64,000 bases of DNA from Conus ventricosus (Eukaryota; Mollusca; Gastropoda; Neogastropoda; Conidae): assembly GCA_018398815.1 (NCBI GenBank), contig CM031601.1:34011475-34075474 (forward strand), given 5' to 3'. Position numbers and translations under genes: made by a program. A model generated the notes under the pieces. The model saw only the letters and a program-made list of their open reading frames with translations, searched no databases and was not told the DNA's origin. Positions 34,494 to 45,559 of this stretch are shown here, piece by piece. Numbering within the stretch: position 1 is the first letter of the stretch; every line of letters starts with the position of its first letter.

Positions 34494-36592
34494 TTATTGA
34501 GTGCACCGCTTGCACTTCAGTGACACGGGCCTCCATGTTGCTTTGGCCAGGTCCTCCATGGTGACGTGGTAACCCTGAAACACACCAGTGTCGGCCATGT
34601 AGTGACACGCATGCAAAAAAATGCATACACTGAGCACACCATTCTCAGTCTTATATGTTTGCATAAGAATGATACAGTCAAAGTTGTGTATGCTCATGAG
34701 AGATGTCATTACAGTTGTATATAGACTCAGTCTGCCAATACATACTGTTAAAAAAAAAGTTAACAGCTTTATGCATGTGAAGGCAACAGTATCCATGACA
34801 AAATGTCTTATCTCTGGCATTACCTGGTCGATGTATTGGGCATCATATGCCCCGGCATCAGGTGGGTTGCCGAAGCGCTTGCGCACGGCCTCCCGCACCT
34901 CCTCGGGTAGACGAGGGTGTGCTTACCCCCCGTGTTGAGTTTTGCAACATACTGAAAAAGAAAAATGCATTCATAAGAAAAAAATGGGACAATGAGAAAG
35001 AAACTGTGTTGCAGTATGTGTGACGTGAATGACATATTTACAGGTATGTTCACTTTGTTTTTACATATCTTAATGACAAATTGTAACATTTCCTCGGTTG
35101 CTTCTTTTTATGCCAATCATCAAATGAATTTTCTTGCATTCTTTCACATGCATGTTTGCCACTTGAAAATGTCATTCTAGTTGAATTTCTGATGTTGAGA
35201 ACCTTGATGCTTCTGCTTTTGTAGCAGGCATAAATGCAAGCTTTGTTCTGGGTCTTTTGTCTGTATGTGAACAGACATGGTTGATCACTACATCATACAT
35301 GATTTTTTATTCATATCTTTTTTCAATTACTTTGAGTCTTCTTGGCCATGTCATTATTGTTTGTACATAACAAAAATTATTACTGAATAAATGATATGTG
35401 AACATTATGAAACTTGTCTATTTTTTCTACATCCCTCTCTCTCTCTGTTTCTCTCTCCCCTCTGTCTGTCTCTCTCTTTGCCTATGTCTGTCTCTTTCTG
35501 CTTCTCTATCTGTCTCTCTCTATCTCTATCTGTCTGTATCTCATTCTCTCTGTGTCTCTGTTTCTGTCTCTCTATCTCCCTTCTGCATCTCCCTCTCTCT
35601 CTCTCTCTGTGTGTGTGTGTGGTGTGTGTGTGTGTACCAAAGATGAAAAAAATGCTTACCTTGAGGCTCCCCCACAGAGCCCTGTACACCTCCTTCCTGC
35701 TGCCACCCACATGAAACAGGATGTGGGCAAGACCCTGGGGCATAGTATATCTGAAACAAAGGTCAACATTTTCATTCAATCATATTGCTTTTCAAAGCTT
35801 ACCATATAAATATTTTCAGAAATAGATGCAGTATCAACTTGATAAGCATACTGTTTACCTCATTCATTCTGCCTTCGTCTATAGCTAGTTCATGAAATAT
35901 AACAATACAAAAAAGACAAACAAAGCAGTTTTGATTTCATACTGGGGTCAATGGATCATAGAACAAACTACACTAAAGGCTAAGACACACACACACAGAC
36001 GTATGCATGCAATCAAACACACATACACAATACAGTGCACACACACACACACACACACACACAGTTCCGACACATGCACATGCAAATATTCACACACACA
36101 CACACACAACACACACACACACACACCACAATCACACAGATGCACACACACACACACACACCACACACGCACACGCACAGATCGACACATACACCTGCAA
36201 ATATTCACACACACACACACACACACATACACACACCACTCATGTGTAAACATGCGCTCGTGCGAACACACACTCACGCATGAAGAAAAGCGAAATTAAC
36301 TTCAGTTGTCAACATATCGAGCGCTTGAATACGGGAATTTTGTGGGTGGTGGGGCATCAATTTTACCCTTCACCGATCAGGTCTGCGGTACGAAAAGTTC
36401 GGGAAACTTTTCGTCGGCATTTTTATAACAATCACGAGACCTCCTAACACATAAGAACAGTCCGTAGAAATTTCATTAGCAATGCTTACGTTTTAACTTT
36501 ACTGTGACAAAGGAACGTTTCGGTGATTGTACTTACCCCAACACCTCAAAACTTTCCTTCAGCTCACACACCAAAGCATCAGCTGCAGCCAT
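34494..36592 (-). CDS. unrecognised four-exon gene inside the piggyBac element (about 118 codons)
   Basis: Exons (minus): 36592-36537 (start codon in strong context ACAACATGGCT, donor GG|GTAAGT), 35750-35660 (acceptor TTTGTTTCAG, donor CTCAAG|GTAAGC), 34951-34824 (acceptor CTTTTTCAG, donor GACCAG|GTAATG) and 34574-34494 (acceptor GTGTTTCAG, stop TAA overlapping an AATAAA signal). Phases 2/0/0 agree. One G appears to be missing in exon 3 (in CCCGAGGAGG), after which the frame is otherwise open. The product begins MAAADALVCELKES, contains HILFHVGGSRKEVYRALWG and KRFGNPPDAGAYDAQYIDQ, and ends with a CxxC (LKCKRCTQ). It is small, basic and probably mostly helical; no membrane segment, no family recognised. 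It runs convergently to the transposase and starts just inside the right-end palindromes, suggesting a transposon accessory protein or a captured host gene. Confidence 0.65.
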
Positions 36593-36711
36593 GTTGTCTG
36601 GTAGCACTGGAACCGGTGCTAGCAGCAACTCTCCCCTTTCACGGGAAAGGCACACCGCGGTGTTTAGCACCGGCACAGGCTGGCTCGCATTGCGGGCTGT
36701 ATAATGAGTCT

Positions 36712-36853
36712 GGGTGTACGCGCACCCACATAGCAAGGATCTTCATATGCCTGAAAAGGCTCTTTGACGAGAGTGGGTGTTTGTGCACCCGTGCGATCGC
36801 TTTAGGGATAGTTAAATTTGTGCTATTTGACGAGCATGGGTGTGTGTGCACCC
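36712..36853. promoter_or_regulatory. three GGGTG-N6-CACCC palindromes, right end, 63-bp spacing
   Basis: Exact matches at 36712-36727 (spacer TACGCG), 36775-36790 (TTTGTG) and 36838-36853 (TGTGTG). Start-to-start spacing is exactly 63 bp twice. The inner two are followed by GTGCGATCGCTT and preceded by TTTGACGAG, showing a 63-bp tandem duplication. They lie 120-260 bp upstream of the start codon of the minus-strand gene. Confidence 0.75.
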
Positions 36854-36888
36854 GTGCGATCGCTTCCGTGTAGTCAAAGTCGTGATCC

Positions 36889-36900
36889 GGTAAAGGTTAA
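36889..36900 (-). repeat. right piggyBac terminal repeat and TTAA duplication
   Basis: GGTAAAGG followed by TTAA, exactly inverted relative to the left end. The 37-bp array resumes immediately (TTAAGTACCTCACC). Confidence 0.93.
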
Positions 36901-37028
36901 GTACCTCACCAGGTGAAATATTGCATCATTCCATTAAGTACCTCCCCTGGTGGAATATTGCGTCATTCCATTAAGTACCTCCCCTGGTGGAATATTGCGT
37001 CATTCTATTAAGTACATCACCAGGTGAA
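36897..37028. repeat. 37-bp array, second segment
   Basis: Three to four units (TTAAGTACCTCACCAGGTGA and CCCCTGGTGG variants) lie between the piggyBac right end and the SINE. Confidence 0.93.
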
Positions 37029-37897
37029 TTTTTTTTTTTTTTTTTTTTTTTTATGCTGTCCCAACCTCTGCGTCACCTCAAAGGCAGTGCACCCACGCCG
37101 CTCATTCCGACACACCGTCCACAGCCATAGCCCGACCGGCCCCGCCACAGCCCCGGCACCGGCAATCCACAGGGAGCAGTCAATGTCAAGTCGTCAAGAG
37201 GCAACCTACCGGAGGAGACACTGCACTGCTGCCGAGTCACTTCGGTGGTGTTCAGTGGCGCCTGTTTGATCTAACATACGCAGGACACCACCTACTAAGC
37301 CCCTACTGACGACAATAATTGCTTAGTCGCGGAGCCGGCGTGAGTGAGCTCTCCCTCCGGAGGGCGCCACCACGTCCGTCCAACGACAGCCCCCATGGAC
37401 TCGCCGATACCGGTGACCCGACGGAAGCAAACCCAAGGCCACAGACGTGGAGAGGACATCAAAATTGAGGTCACCAGGAGAGCAGGGCATGAAGGGCCAC
37501 AGAATTTGAGACTTTTTTTTTTTTTTTTTTTAATGCTGATCAATAGAAATGAGGATGATTAAGATGATGCTACGGATTTCCATTTCGGTCTGAGACTACA
37601 TGACAGGGCTGTACTCTACGCTTCCTTTCATAATATATCCTGGCGTCAACCAGGCCGAGAGATACAGGCACCTGCAGTGTTGGTCAGGAAATTTGAGCAA
37701 CACTCTCAGAAACGCATCCATTAAGTGGATGAAACTCGACTGTGTGGTCCCAGTCTTCCCAACTGAGTCCGCAGCAAACTCAACTCTGGGTAGGAGCCGG
37801 TCGGGGCAGAAAAAACCCACATGCCTCTGATGGGATTCGAACCCACGACCTCCCAGCCGGGAGTCCGCGACGCTAACCACTTCGCCACGGCGGCTGG
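37029..37897 (-). mobile_element. composite SINE with tRNA-like head, 12-bp target duplication
   Basis: Duplication TCACCAGGTGAA at 37017-37028 and 37898-37909. On the minus strand: tRNA-like head with A-box TGGCGAAGTGG (complement of 37877-37887) and B-box GGTTCGAATCC (complement of 37833-37843), body B to about 37533, a poly-A of about 20 nt (37513-37532), a GC-rich segment A (37053-37512), then a terminal poly-A of about 24 nt (37029-37052). Body B recurs at 10945-11215 with its own tail, and segment A recurs as a relic at about 22455-22490, so the two parts also exist separately. Confidence 0.9.
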
Positions 37898-38100
37898 TCA
37901 CCAGGTGAAATATTGCATCATTCTGTTAAGTACCTCACAGGTGAAATATTTTATCATTCCATGAAGTACCTCCCCCAGTGCAATATTGGATCATTCCATT
38001 TGTACGTTCCCAGGTGAAATATTGCATCGTTCCATTACGTACCTCCTCAGATGAAAACTTGCATCATTCTATGAAGAACCTCACCAGGTGAAATATTGCA
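37898..38100. repeat. 37-bp array, third segment
   Basis: Remaining five to six diverged units (GTGAAATATTGCATCATTC with CCTCACAGG, CCTCCCCCAG and CCTCCTCAG variants). Confidence 0.9.
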
Positions 38101-38297
38101 AGACATTGTGGCCTTGTGAGCATTTGTGATGGAGTGTGTAGTGACAGACATCTGTGTTGGTAAGCAGACTCCTGTGAGGGGATATCACCTGCAGCAGACT
38201 TCCTCTTCAGCACCTTTTCGTACTTATACAATTTTCTGCTTGCTCTGCTCGTCAAGATGTACAATGTTTCAGTTGTTCATGTTGAACGGGTTTCGTG

Positions 38298-38521
38298 AGC
38301 ACTAAGCTCAATCAACGAATGAATCTGTCTGTGTTTTCTGTGACAAGAACTATTTGTCAGAAGACAGCATCTAGTAAGACAATCAACGAATGAATCTGTC
38401 TGTGTTTTCTGTGACAAGAACTATTTGTCAGGAGACGGCATCCAGTAAGACAATCAACCAATGAATCTGTCTGTGTTTTCTGTGACAAGAACTATTTGTC
38501 AGGAGACGGCATCCAGTAAGA
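38298..38521. repeat. 71-bp direct repeat, 3 copies
   Basis: AATCAACGAATGAATCTGTC recurs at about 38309, 38380 and 38451 (AATCAACCAATG in the last), each followed by TGTGACAAGAACTATTTGTC. Confidence 0.92.
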
Positions 38522-39035
38522 CTTGTGTTTTAGTTTTGCACATTGTATCTCCACAACTTGAACTGGTTCTCAATTTCTTGAAATAGCACATGTAATTTGA
38601 AACATCCCAAGAGATACTGAAGGACCAAGTGTCATTTACCAGTTATTCTATGTACATCAGGTGAAACAGTATATGGTCGTTGTGTATCTCTTGGCGGAGT
38701 GTTTCTTTGTAGACATTTTCGGTACCATTCTCATTTGTATTTTCTGTTAATCAGCCTTTTAATTCATGCCAATTATTCAGCATCAAATGGACCATGTTCT
38801 TTGTTGTTCATCATGCAGAGTTTTTTCCTTTCTTCATTTATTGCTTGTTTTGGTAATTTATTTATAATTGCATGGTGTGCTGATTTTGTATAGGTCTTTG
38901 TGTGTCGGTGATGTGTATGTGTGTTTACAGATGAGTGTCACGTTCATTCACATTCATGTGTTTGGTAACCTTTACTGTTTTTCAGGGCTTTCATGTGTGT
39001 GATTTTGTTTGTTTGGGGCATTTGCATGACTCAGT
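38522..39035. other. unique AT-rich sequence, nothing recognised
   Basis: No repeat or coding signature seen. Confidence 0.5.
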
Positions 39036-40450
39036 CTTTTCTGTTTGTATAACTCTGTCTGTCTTTACCCTCCTATTTAGGGTGTTTATATAATTCTGTG
39101 TGCCTTTACCTTACTGTTTGGGGCATTTATATGACTGTATTTACCCTACTGTGTGGGTCGTTTGTATGACTGACTGTATTTACCCTACTATTTGAGTCGT
39201 TTGTATGACTGTCTGTATTTACCCTACTGTTTGGGTCGTTTGTATGACTGTCTGTATTTACCCTACTGTTTGGGTCGTTTGTATGACTTCTGTATTTACC
39301 CTACTGTTTGGATCATTTGTATGACTTCTGTATTTACCCTACTGTTTGGATCATTTGTAAGACTCTGTCTTTTCTCTACAGTTTGGGGCATTTGTGTGAC
39401 TGTCTGTATTCATCCTACTGTTCGGTTCGTTTGTATGACTGTCTGTTATTTCTCCACAGTTGGGGCATTTGTATGACTGTCTGTTATTTCTCCACAGTTG
39501 GGGCATTTGTATGACTGTCTGTTATTTCTCCACAGTTGGGGCATTTGTATGACTGTCTGCCTTTATTGTTTGTGGTATTAGTATAACTGTCTTCTTTTCC
39601 CTATGTTTGGTGGGGGGGGGGGGGTATGTTTGTATGACCGTCAGTCTTTGCCCTTCTGTTTCGATCATTTGTTTAACTGTTTGTCTTTTCGCTACTTTTT
39701 CGGGTGTTTGTATAAACTGTTTGGGTCTGTGTGTCTTTACCTTAATGACTGGGACATTTATGTGGCTAGTTTTCAGTATTATTTGGGTGCATTTGTATGA
39801 CTGTCTTTACCCTTTTGTTTGGCGTATTTGTATGGCTCTAACTTTTCCGTACTGTTTGGGCATTTGTGCAACTGTCTGATTAGGACATTTGTGTGACGGT
39901 CTGTTTTTTCCCTACTGTTGTCATTGTGTGACTGTCTTTTCCTACTGTTGTCTGTCTTTTCCCCACTAATTAGGACATTTGTGTGACAGTCTGTTTTTTC
40001 CCTACTGTTGTCTTTGTGTGACTGTCTTTTCCCTGCTGGTGACTGTCTGTTTTTTCCCAACCTGCATTAAGAATTTTGTCTTACCGGAAAATACCGGAAT
40101 GATTTTTACGCATGCCTGGCCTGCTTTAAGAATTTTGTCTTACCGGAAAATATCGGAATAATCGCACTCCGCCACAAATTCCCTTATGTCCCATAAGAAC
40201 TTTTGTGTGACTGTCTTTTCCCTGCTGGTGACTGTCTGTTTTTTCCCTACTGTTAGGGGCATTTGTGTAATTGTCTGTCTGTCTTTTCTCTACTGATTAG
40301 GACATTTGTGTGACTGTCTGTTTTTTCGTTACTGTTTGGGGTATTTGTGTGACTGTCTTTTCTGTACTATCTGGGGCATTTGTGTGAGTATCTGTCTTTT
40401 CCCTACTGTTTGGGACATTGTGTGACTTTGTGTATTTTCCCTACTGTTTG
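39036..40450. repeat. about 39-bp degenerate array, interrupted
   Basis: Units of TTTGTATGACTGTCTGTATT plus TACCCTACTGTTTGGG, with many length variants (roughly 30 units). Interrupted at about 40060-40195 by a two-copy 60-bp block containing AAGAATTTTGTCTTACCGGAAAAT. Confidence 0.9.
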
Positions 40451-40599
40451 GGGCATGTGTACTCAGATGCTGGGATGTTGCATTGTGGAGAGTGAATGTT
40501 TCCATGGGCCAGCCTGACCTTGACTTACAGGTTGGTCAGTGCTGAACAAGCTGTTTGCATGTCTGCACACATACAGCTTTAGCTTGGACACTGTCAGGC

Positions 40600-40870
40600 A
40601 GGCTGCTGATATTTCTGGAAACACTGAGCTGTAGTGTAGTGGTCACTGTTAGGCTACTCACATTTCTGAACACATATAGCTGTAAGTGGTCACTATTAGA
40701 CAGGCTGCTACTCACATTTCTGAACACATATAGCTATAGTTTGGTGACTGTTAGACAGGCCACTACTCATACCTGAACACATATAGCTGTAGTGTAGTCA
40801 CTATTAGACAGGCTACTACTTGCATTTCTGAACACAAATAGCTATAGCTTGGTGACTGTCACACACTGCA
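40600..40870. repeat. about 54-bp array, first segment (resumes at 42125-42270)
   Basis: Units contain ACTGTTAGACAGGCTACTAC, TTTCTGAACACATATAGCTG and TAGTGTGGTCACT. The same unit continues after 1.25 kb of different sequence. Confidence 0.85.
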
Positions 40871-42124
40871 TTTGCAAACACTCAATCGCACACACAGCAT
40901 GTTTACTCCATCCATGTGAGTCTATTCCAGTCATCCAAAGGAGAGACTGGGGAAACAAGTATTCACTTTTTTTTAGCTCCCTTTACCAAACACAACAAAA
41001 AATGTCATAATACATTAAACAAACACAAAAAAAGCTTTTTAGTTTGTACGTGTTGTAATCATTTTTTCATCAACTTTGCTAGTAGCTGCATGACACCATA
41101 GAGGCAGCTCGTTTTCTTTCTTTTTAATCAGCAATACATTCTTTAAGTATCAAGAACCTTGGAAAAAAGTTTCCTTTGTAAAAAATAATTCCCCCAATGG
41201 GAATCTAGTTTCCAGGAGGTTGGTAGTTGACTCCAATGGTTGGACGTTGAGGTTTTCTGGAAAGAAACCCCAAGCCCAAATGTTAGTTTTGGAACATGTA
41301 AGTTTGAATTGATAATTTTTTTTTAAAGTCACTATACACAAGACTTTAATACATATACTCATGAATTCGTAGCATCCTGCTTCACTATACACAAGACGTA
41401 ATAATACATATACTCATGAATTCGTGGCATCCTGCTTCACTATACACAAGATGTAATAATACATATACTCATGAATTCGTAGCATCCTGCTTCACTATAC
41501 ACAAGACGTAATAATACATATACTCATGAATTTGTAGCATCCTGCTTCCAGCATGTTCCTACCAACAGTTGGGGATACAAAGTGAAATCTTTACAAAATT
41601 TTTAATCTAAAAAAATTATTTGTATTTTTTGTTTAAACCAATTGTATGTTTTCACAAATGCTTATCATCACACAAAGTTGTTTTATGATTATTTTTGAAA
41701 ATTTTTGTTGTTGATTAATCACATCAATAATCTTTTTCTTTTCTCTTTATGTGTTTATTATTCCCCAACTGGCAACTTACCATAGGGAATCAATATTCTA
41801 ACGAACAGAATCCCTAGCAGACTTCTGTCTGTGCTACATCAACATTGACCACTTCCTGGCTGCACGGAAAACTAGGTTTTCCTTTTACAACCTCCAGGAT
41901 TGAAAATAAGCTACCAACTTGGCCCAAGCTAACTGCCCTATCCTCCTGTCTGGCACTCCTGGTCTGCCATACAAATCAGGAACACACCTGTCCTACAAAA
42001 CAGTGAGTTTCTCTCACTAATCATGTGCCTCAGCGTCCAATCAATGATGAGAAAAGGTCAGGGATTCAAACACTGTTTACATATGGTCTAGCCTCCGCAT
42101 CAAAAGTTCTCAGCTGACAACTGC
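40871..42124. other. sequence interrupting the 54-bp array
   Basis: Mostly unique. Contains a four-copy 54-bp repeat at 41330-41548 (CACTATACACAAGACGTAAT, ATACTCATGAATTCGTAGCA). No gene, terminal repeat or target duplication could be seen at its edges. Confidence 0.55.
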
Positions 42125-42270
42125 ACATATCTGCTGTCATGATACTGTTAGACAGGCTACACACATTTCTGAATACACATGGCTGTAGTCTGGTGACTGT
42201 TAGACAGGCTACTACTCATATACCTGAGCTGTAGAGTGGTCACTGTTAGACAGGCTGTTCACATTTCTGA
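42125..42270. repeat. about 54-bp array, second segment
   Basis: Three units of the TTAGACAGGCTAC family as at 40600-40870. Confidence 0.85.
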
Positions 42271-42289
42271 ACTGAATGAACTAAAGTTC

Positions 42290-42985
42290 AAATTGAACTT
42301 TTTGGATAACTCTCAGAATAATAACTAGCCTTGTCACCATGAACTCTTGGGATAAATCTCAGGGTATTTGCTTGCCTTATCAGTATGAACTCTTGGGATA
42401 ACTTTCAGGTTATCACTTGCCTCATCACCATGAACTTTTGGGATAACTCTCAGGATAATAACTAGCCTTATCACGATGAACTCTTGGGATAAATCTCAGG
42501 ATATTTGCTTGCCTCATCATTATGAACTCTTGGGATAACAATCAGGGTAGCCCTTGCCTTATCACCATGAACTTGTGGGATAACTCTCACAGTAATCCCT
42601 TGCCTCATCACCATGAACTCTTGGGATAAGTCTTAGGATAATAACTAGCCTTATCACCATGAACTTATGGGATAACTCTCAGGGTAATTATTTGCCTTAT
42701 GATTATGAACTCTTGGGATAACTCTCACAGTAATCCCTTGCCTTATTACCATGAACTTATGGGATAACTCTCACAGTAATCCCTTGCCTTATCATTATGA
42801 ACTCTGGGGATAACTCTCATGGTAATCACTTGCTTTGTCACCATGAGCTCTTGGGATAACTCTCACGGTAATCACTTGCATTATCACCGTGAACTCTTGG
42901 GATAATTCTCAGGGTTATGACTTGCCTTATCACCATGAACTCTCAGGATAATTCTCACAGTAATCACTTGTCTTGTCACCACTCT
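42290..42985. repeat. 46-bp array, about 15 copies
   Basis: Units of ATGAACTCTTGGGATAACTC, TCAGGGTAATCACTTGCC and TTATCACC, moderately diverged. Confidence 0.93.
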
Positions 42986-43077
42986 CCTTGGGGTAATCAC
43001 TGTGAAAATATGTGTTTTAATGCAGTGCCCAAATCATGTCAGCTTGACTCTTCATTAACATTGTTGCTGAACTGTCT

Positions 43078-43490
43078 GGATATAGTATTCCCTCATAATA
43101 CCCTTGTCATCAAGGATTCACTGGTGCCTGTGTCTGGAGGATATAGTATTCCCTCACAATACCCATGTCATCAAGAATTCACTGGTGCCTGTGTCTGGAT
43201 ATAGTATTCCCTCACAATACCCATGTCATCAAGAATTCACTGGTGCCTGTGTCTGGATATAGTATTCCCTCACAATACCCATGTCATCAAGAATTCACTG
43301 GTGCCTGTGCCTGGATATAGTATTCCCTCACAATACCCATGTCATCAAGAATTCACTGGTGCCTGTGTCTGGATATAGTATTCTCTCACAATACCCATGT
43401 CATCAAGAATTCACTGGTGCCTGTGTCTGGATATAGTATTCCCTCACAATACCCTTGTCATCAAGGATTCATTGGTGCCTGGCTGTCTTC
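43078..43490. repeat. 58-bp array, 7 copies
   Basis: GGATATAGTATTCCCTCACA recurs at 58-bp steps (about 43195, 43253, 43311, 43369 and 43427), each followed by TCATCAAGAATTCACTGGTG. Copies are nearly identical. It ends abruptly at a change to GC-rich, frame-broken sequence. Confidence 0.95.
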
Positions 43491-44329
43491 CCATCAGTTT
43501 TCAGACATGCTGTTTGATGCCCTCTCTTTATAATGCCCTCCCTCCGGGGGTTGCGCCCTTGTCGGGGTCGGGGGGTTTGCGTGCCCGTGATCCTTTAGGC
43601 TATCTGGGGGGCACTATTTGGGGAGATGGCGGTTTTTTCACACTGCTTTTTCCTGAGGGGTGAAGAGCTGTATGGCCTAAGGAAAACGGGGTAAGAAGTT
43701 GACCCCCCGGGTAGGGCCCCATGTCAGATGGCAAGGGGTGGGGATCCTGACTAAGAGTAACCCGCCTTTTCCTTTTTTTTTTTCTGCCTCCCTTTTATTT
43801 GGCCCTTTCTATCTTCGTTTCCCCTCATTTTTTTTTTACCCCCCTTTTCTCTCTGTGGCCCCTTTGTCCCCGCTTTGCCGTGCGGGGCGACCTTGCGGGG
43901 GGGAAGAATCCCTGGGTTGAGAGAGCCAGCGCTCTCAACACATCATTTTTGGGCTCGGACCTCTCCAGACAGGGGTAATTTTGGGCCCCGGGGGTACTAA
44001 TCGGTTTCCCTTCTTGGGGGGTCAAGACGGCTTCCCCCTGCGGCCAATAAACCCCCTGCGTGCTCAGCTTCTGTCCCCGGGATTTGAGCGACGGGGGGGA
44101 TGGGGGTAGTATGTTCTGTTTTCGTTTTCTCCCCCGAAGTGGAAGGGTCAAGACATTGGTTTCTTGGCCCGGGCCCCTTAGTTGGACCCCAAAGGGTGGG
44201 GGGGTAGGGGGGAGAGAACCAAATAAACTAATATGCTTTTTTAAAAAAAATTCCCCCCAAAAGGAAGGGGAAGGCGCATCCCCATTTTGGGGGATTGAAA
44301 AACGAAGTGCTCCATACCGAAGTTCGACA

Positions 44330-45535
44330 GAAGACAGTTTTTGGGCTTCCTGGCTCGTGATGGAGGGGAGGGAGCAGGAAAGCCCCCTTTTCAGCTCTGA
44401 GCCCGTTTGCCATTCAAAAGGGTTTCAAGGTATGCAGGTGACCCTCGGTCCATCAAGAGGTTGAGGAATGGCTCATTTCTCATTCAAAGCAAATCACAAA
44501 AAAAAATCTGAACAGCTGCAGAAAGCAACAAACTTGTGGAAAAGGAGATCAGGGTAACTCCCCACAAACAATTAATTCATCGAAAGGCGTGATTCTTTGC
44601 CGGGATTTATCTGGTGTTTCAGGGGCAGAAATTAAGACGGAGTGGCGTCCCCAGGGTGTGACGGAGGTGCGCAGGGTGACGATAAAGAAAGGTTCAGAGA
44701 GAGTGGCCACCAACACCCTCTTTTTGACCTTCTGCAACCCTGTGCTGCCTCCGGTCATCAAAGTCGGCTACCTTAATGTTCATGTTCAGCTGTACGTGCC
44801 GTCCCCGTTGAGGTGCTTCAGGTCCCAAAGGGGTTTTTGGCCATGTCAGGGACCGCTGTTCTGGGAAGGAGGTGTGTGGTATTTGCTGCAAGGCAACCCA
44901 TGATGGGCCGTGCAAAGATCCGCCCTTTGTGCTAACTGCGGTGGCGACCATCCCCCTCTTCACAAACCTGTCCTTTTTGGGAAATTCAAGAATCTGCCAT
45001 TCAACGCGTCCAAACGGAAAAGAAGATCTCGTTTTTGAAGCCCGGAAACAGGTTTGGGCATCAGACCCGACAGCTTTTTTCCTATGCTTGGGCTGTCAAG
45101 AAAGCTCCCATAGTTCCTACTCGGTCAGTCTGCTGCCAACTGATAAATTCATGTTTTCGAAGACATTGCAAGTAAGATCTGTCAGTTCGGGGGTAGCAAG
45201 TCCACCACCTTCCAACCCAAATTGAATGCCCTGGTGGAGGCAAAAAATCCGCCACCCCTCAGACTGCCCAGCAGTCTACAACACTGCTGCGGGGCAGATT
45301 AAAAAACCAGCACCCCGCCCTCAAACTCCTCTGTCCAGTGCCCGTGCGGGCAAGGGAGTTCAACCCAGTGTGGAAATGGTGGAGATGAAAAGAAGCCTCC
45401 ACCGTCTCCCAAATCCAGACCACCTTCACCTGTTGGCAAGTCTGCCAGCAGGTCTGAAGACCAACATAGTCCAGTCAAATTGCAAAAAAAATTTCACTCC
45501 ATTGGAAGCGGACGTTGAAGAGGAGATGACCTGAT
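44330..45535 (+). pseudogene. LINE ORF1, gag-like with CCHC zinc knuckles
   Basis: Recognisable in pieces: PFAIQKGFQG-like and SIKRLRNGSFLI blocks (about 44400-44490), GVTEVRRVTIKKGSERVATN (44655-44715), and VIKVGYLNVHVQLYVPSPLR (44755-44815) leading into a CFRxQ-type knuckle and a second knuckle CGICCKATHDGPC (44874-44912). Such proteins bind LINE RNA. At least three frame changes are needed. Confidence 0.75.
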
Positions 45536-45559
45536 TTCTCTCCTTTTCGCCTCTGCACC

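Larger units (their letters stand above)
30192..36896 (+). mobile_element. piggyBac-type DNA transposon, 6705 bp, two convergent genes
   Basis: Bounded by terminal inverted repeats CCTTTACC (30192-30199) and GGTAAAGG (36889-36896), flanked by TTAA at 30188-30191 and 36897-36900, the diagnostic piggyBac target duplication. It is inserted in a TTAA of the 37-bp array. Left half: 5' UTR exon, transposase exons (plus). Right half: an unrelated four-exon gene on the minus strand starting near the right end. Three GGGTG-N6-CACCC palindromes lie near each end. Internal low-complexity: GA repeat 34423-34459, CT repeat about 35433-35635, CA repeats about 35983-36240. Transposase frame breaks suggest it is no longer autonomous, unless they are sequencing errors. 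Confidence 0.95.

Noticed and set aside
37830..37897. Possible tRNA gene (minus strand)
   Set aside because: A- and B-boxes are present but the cloverleaf is poor and it is bounded by a SINE target duplication.
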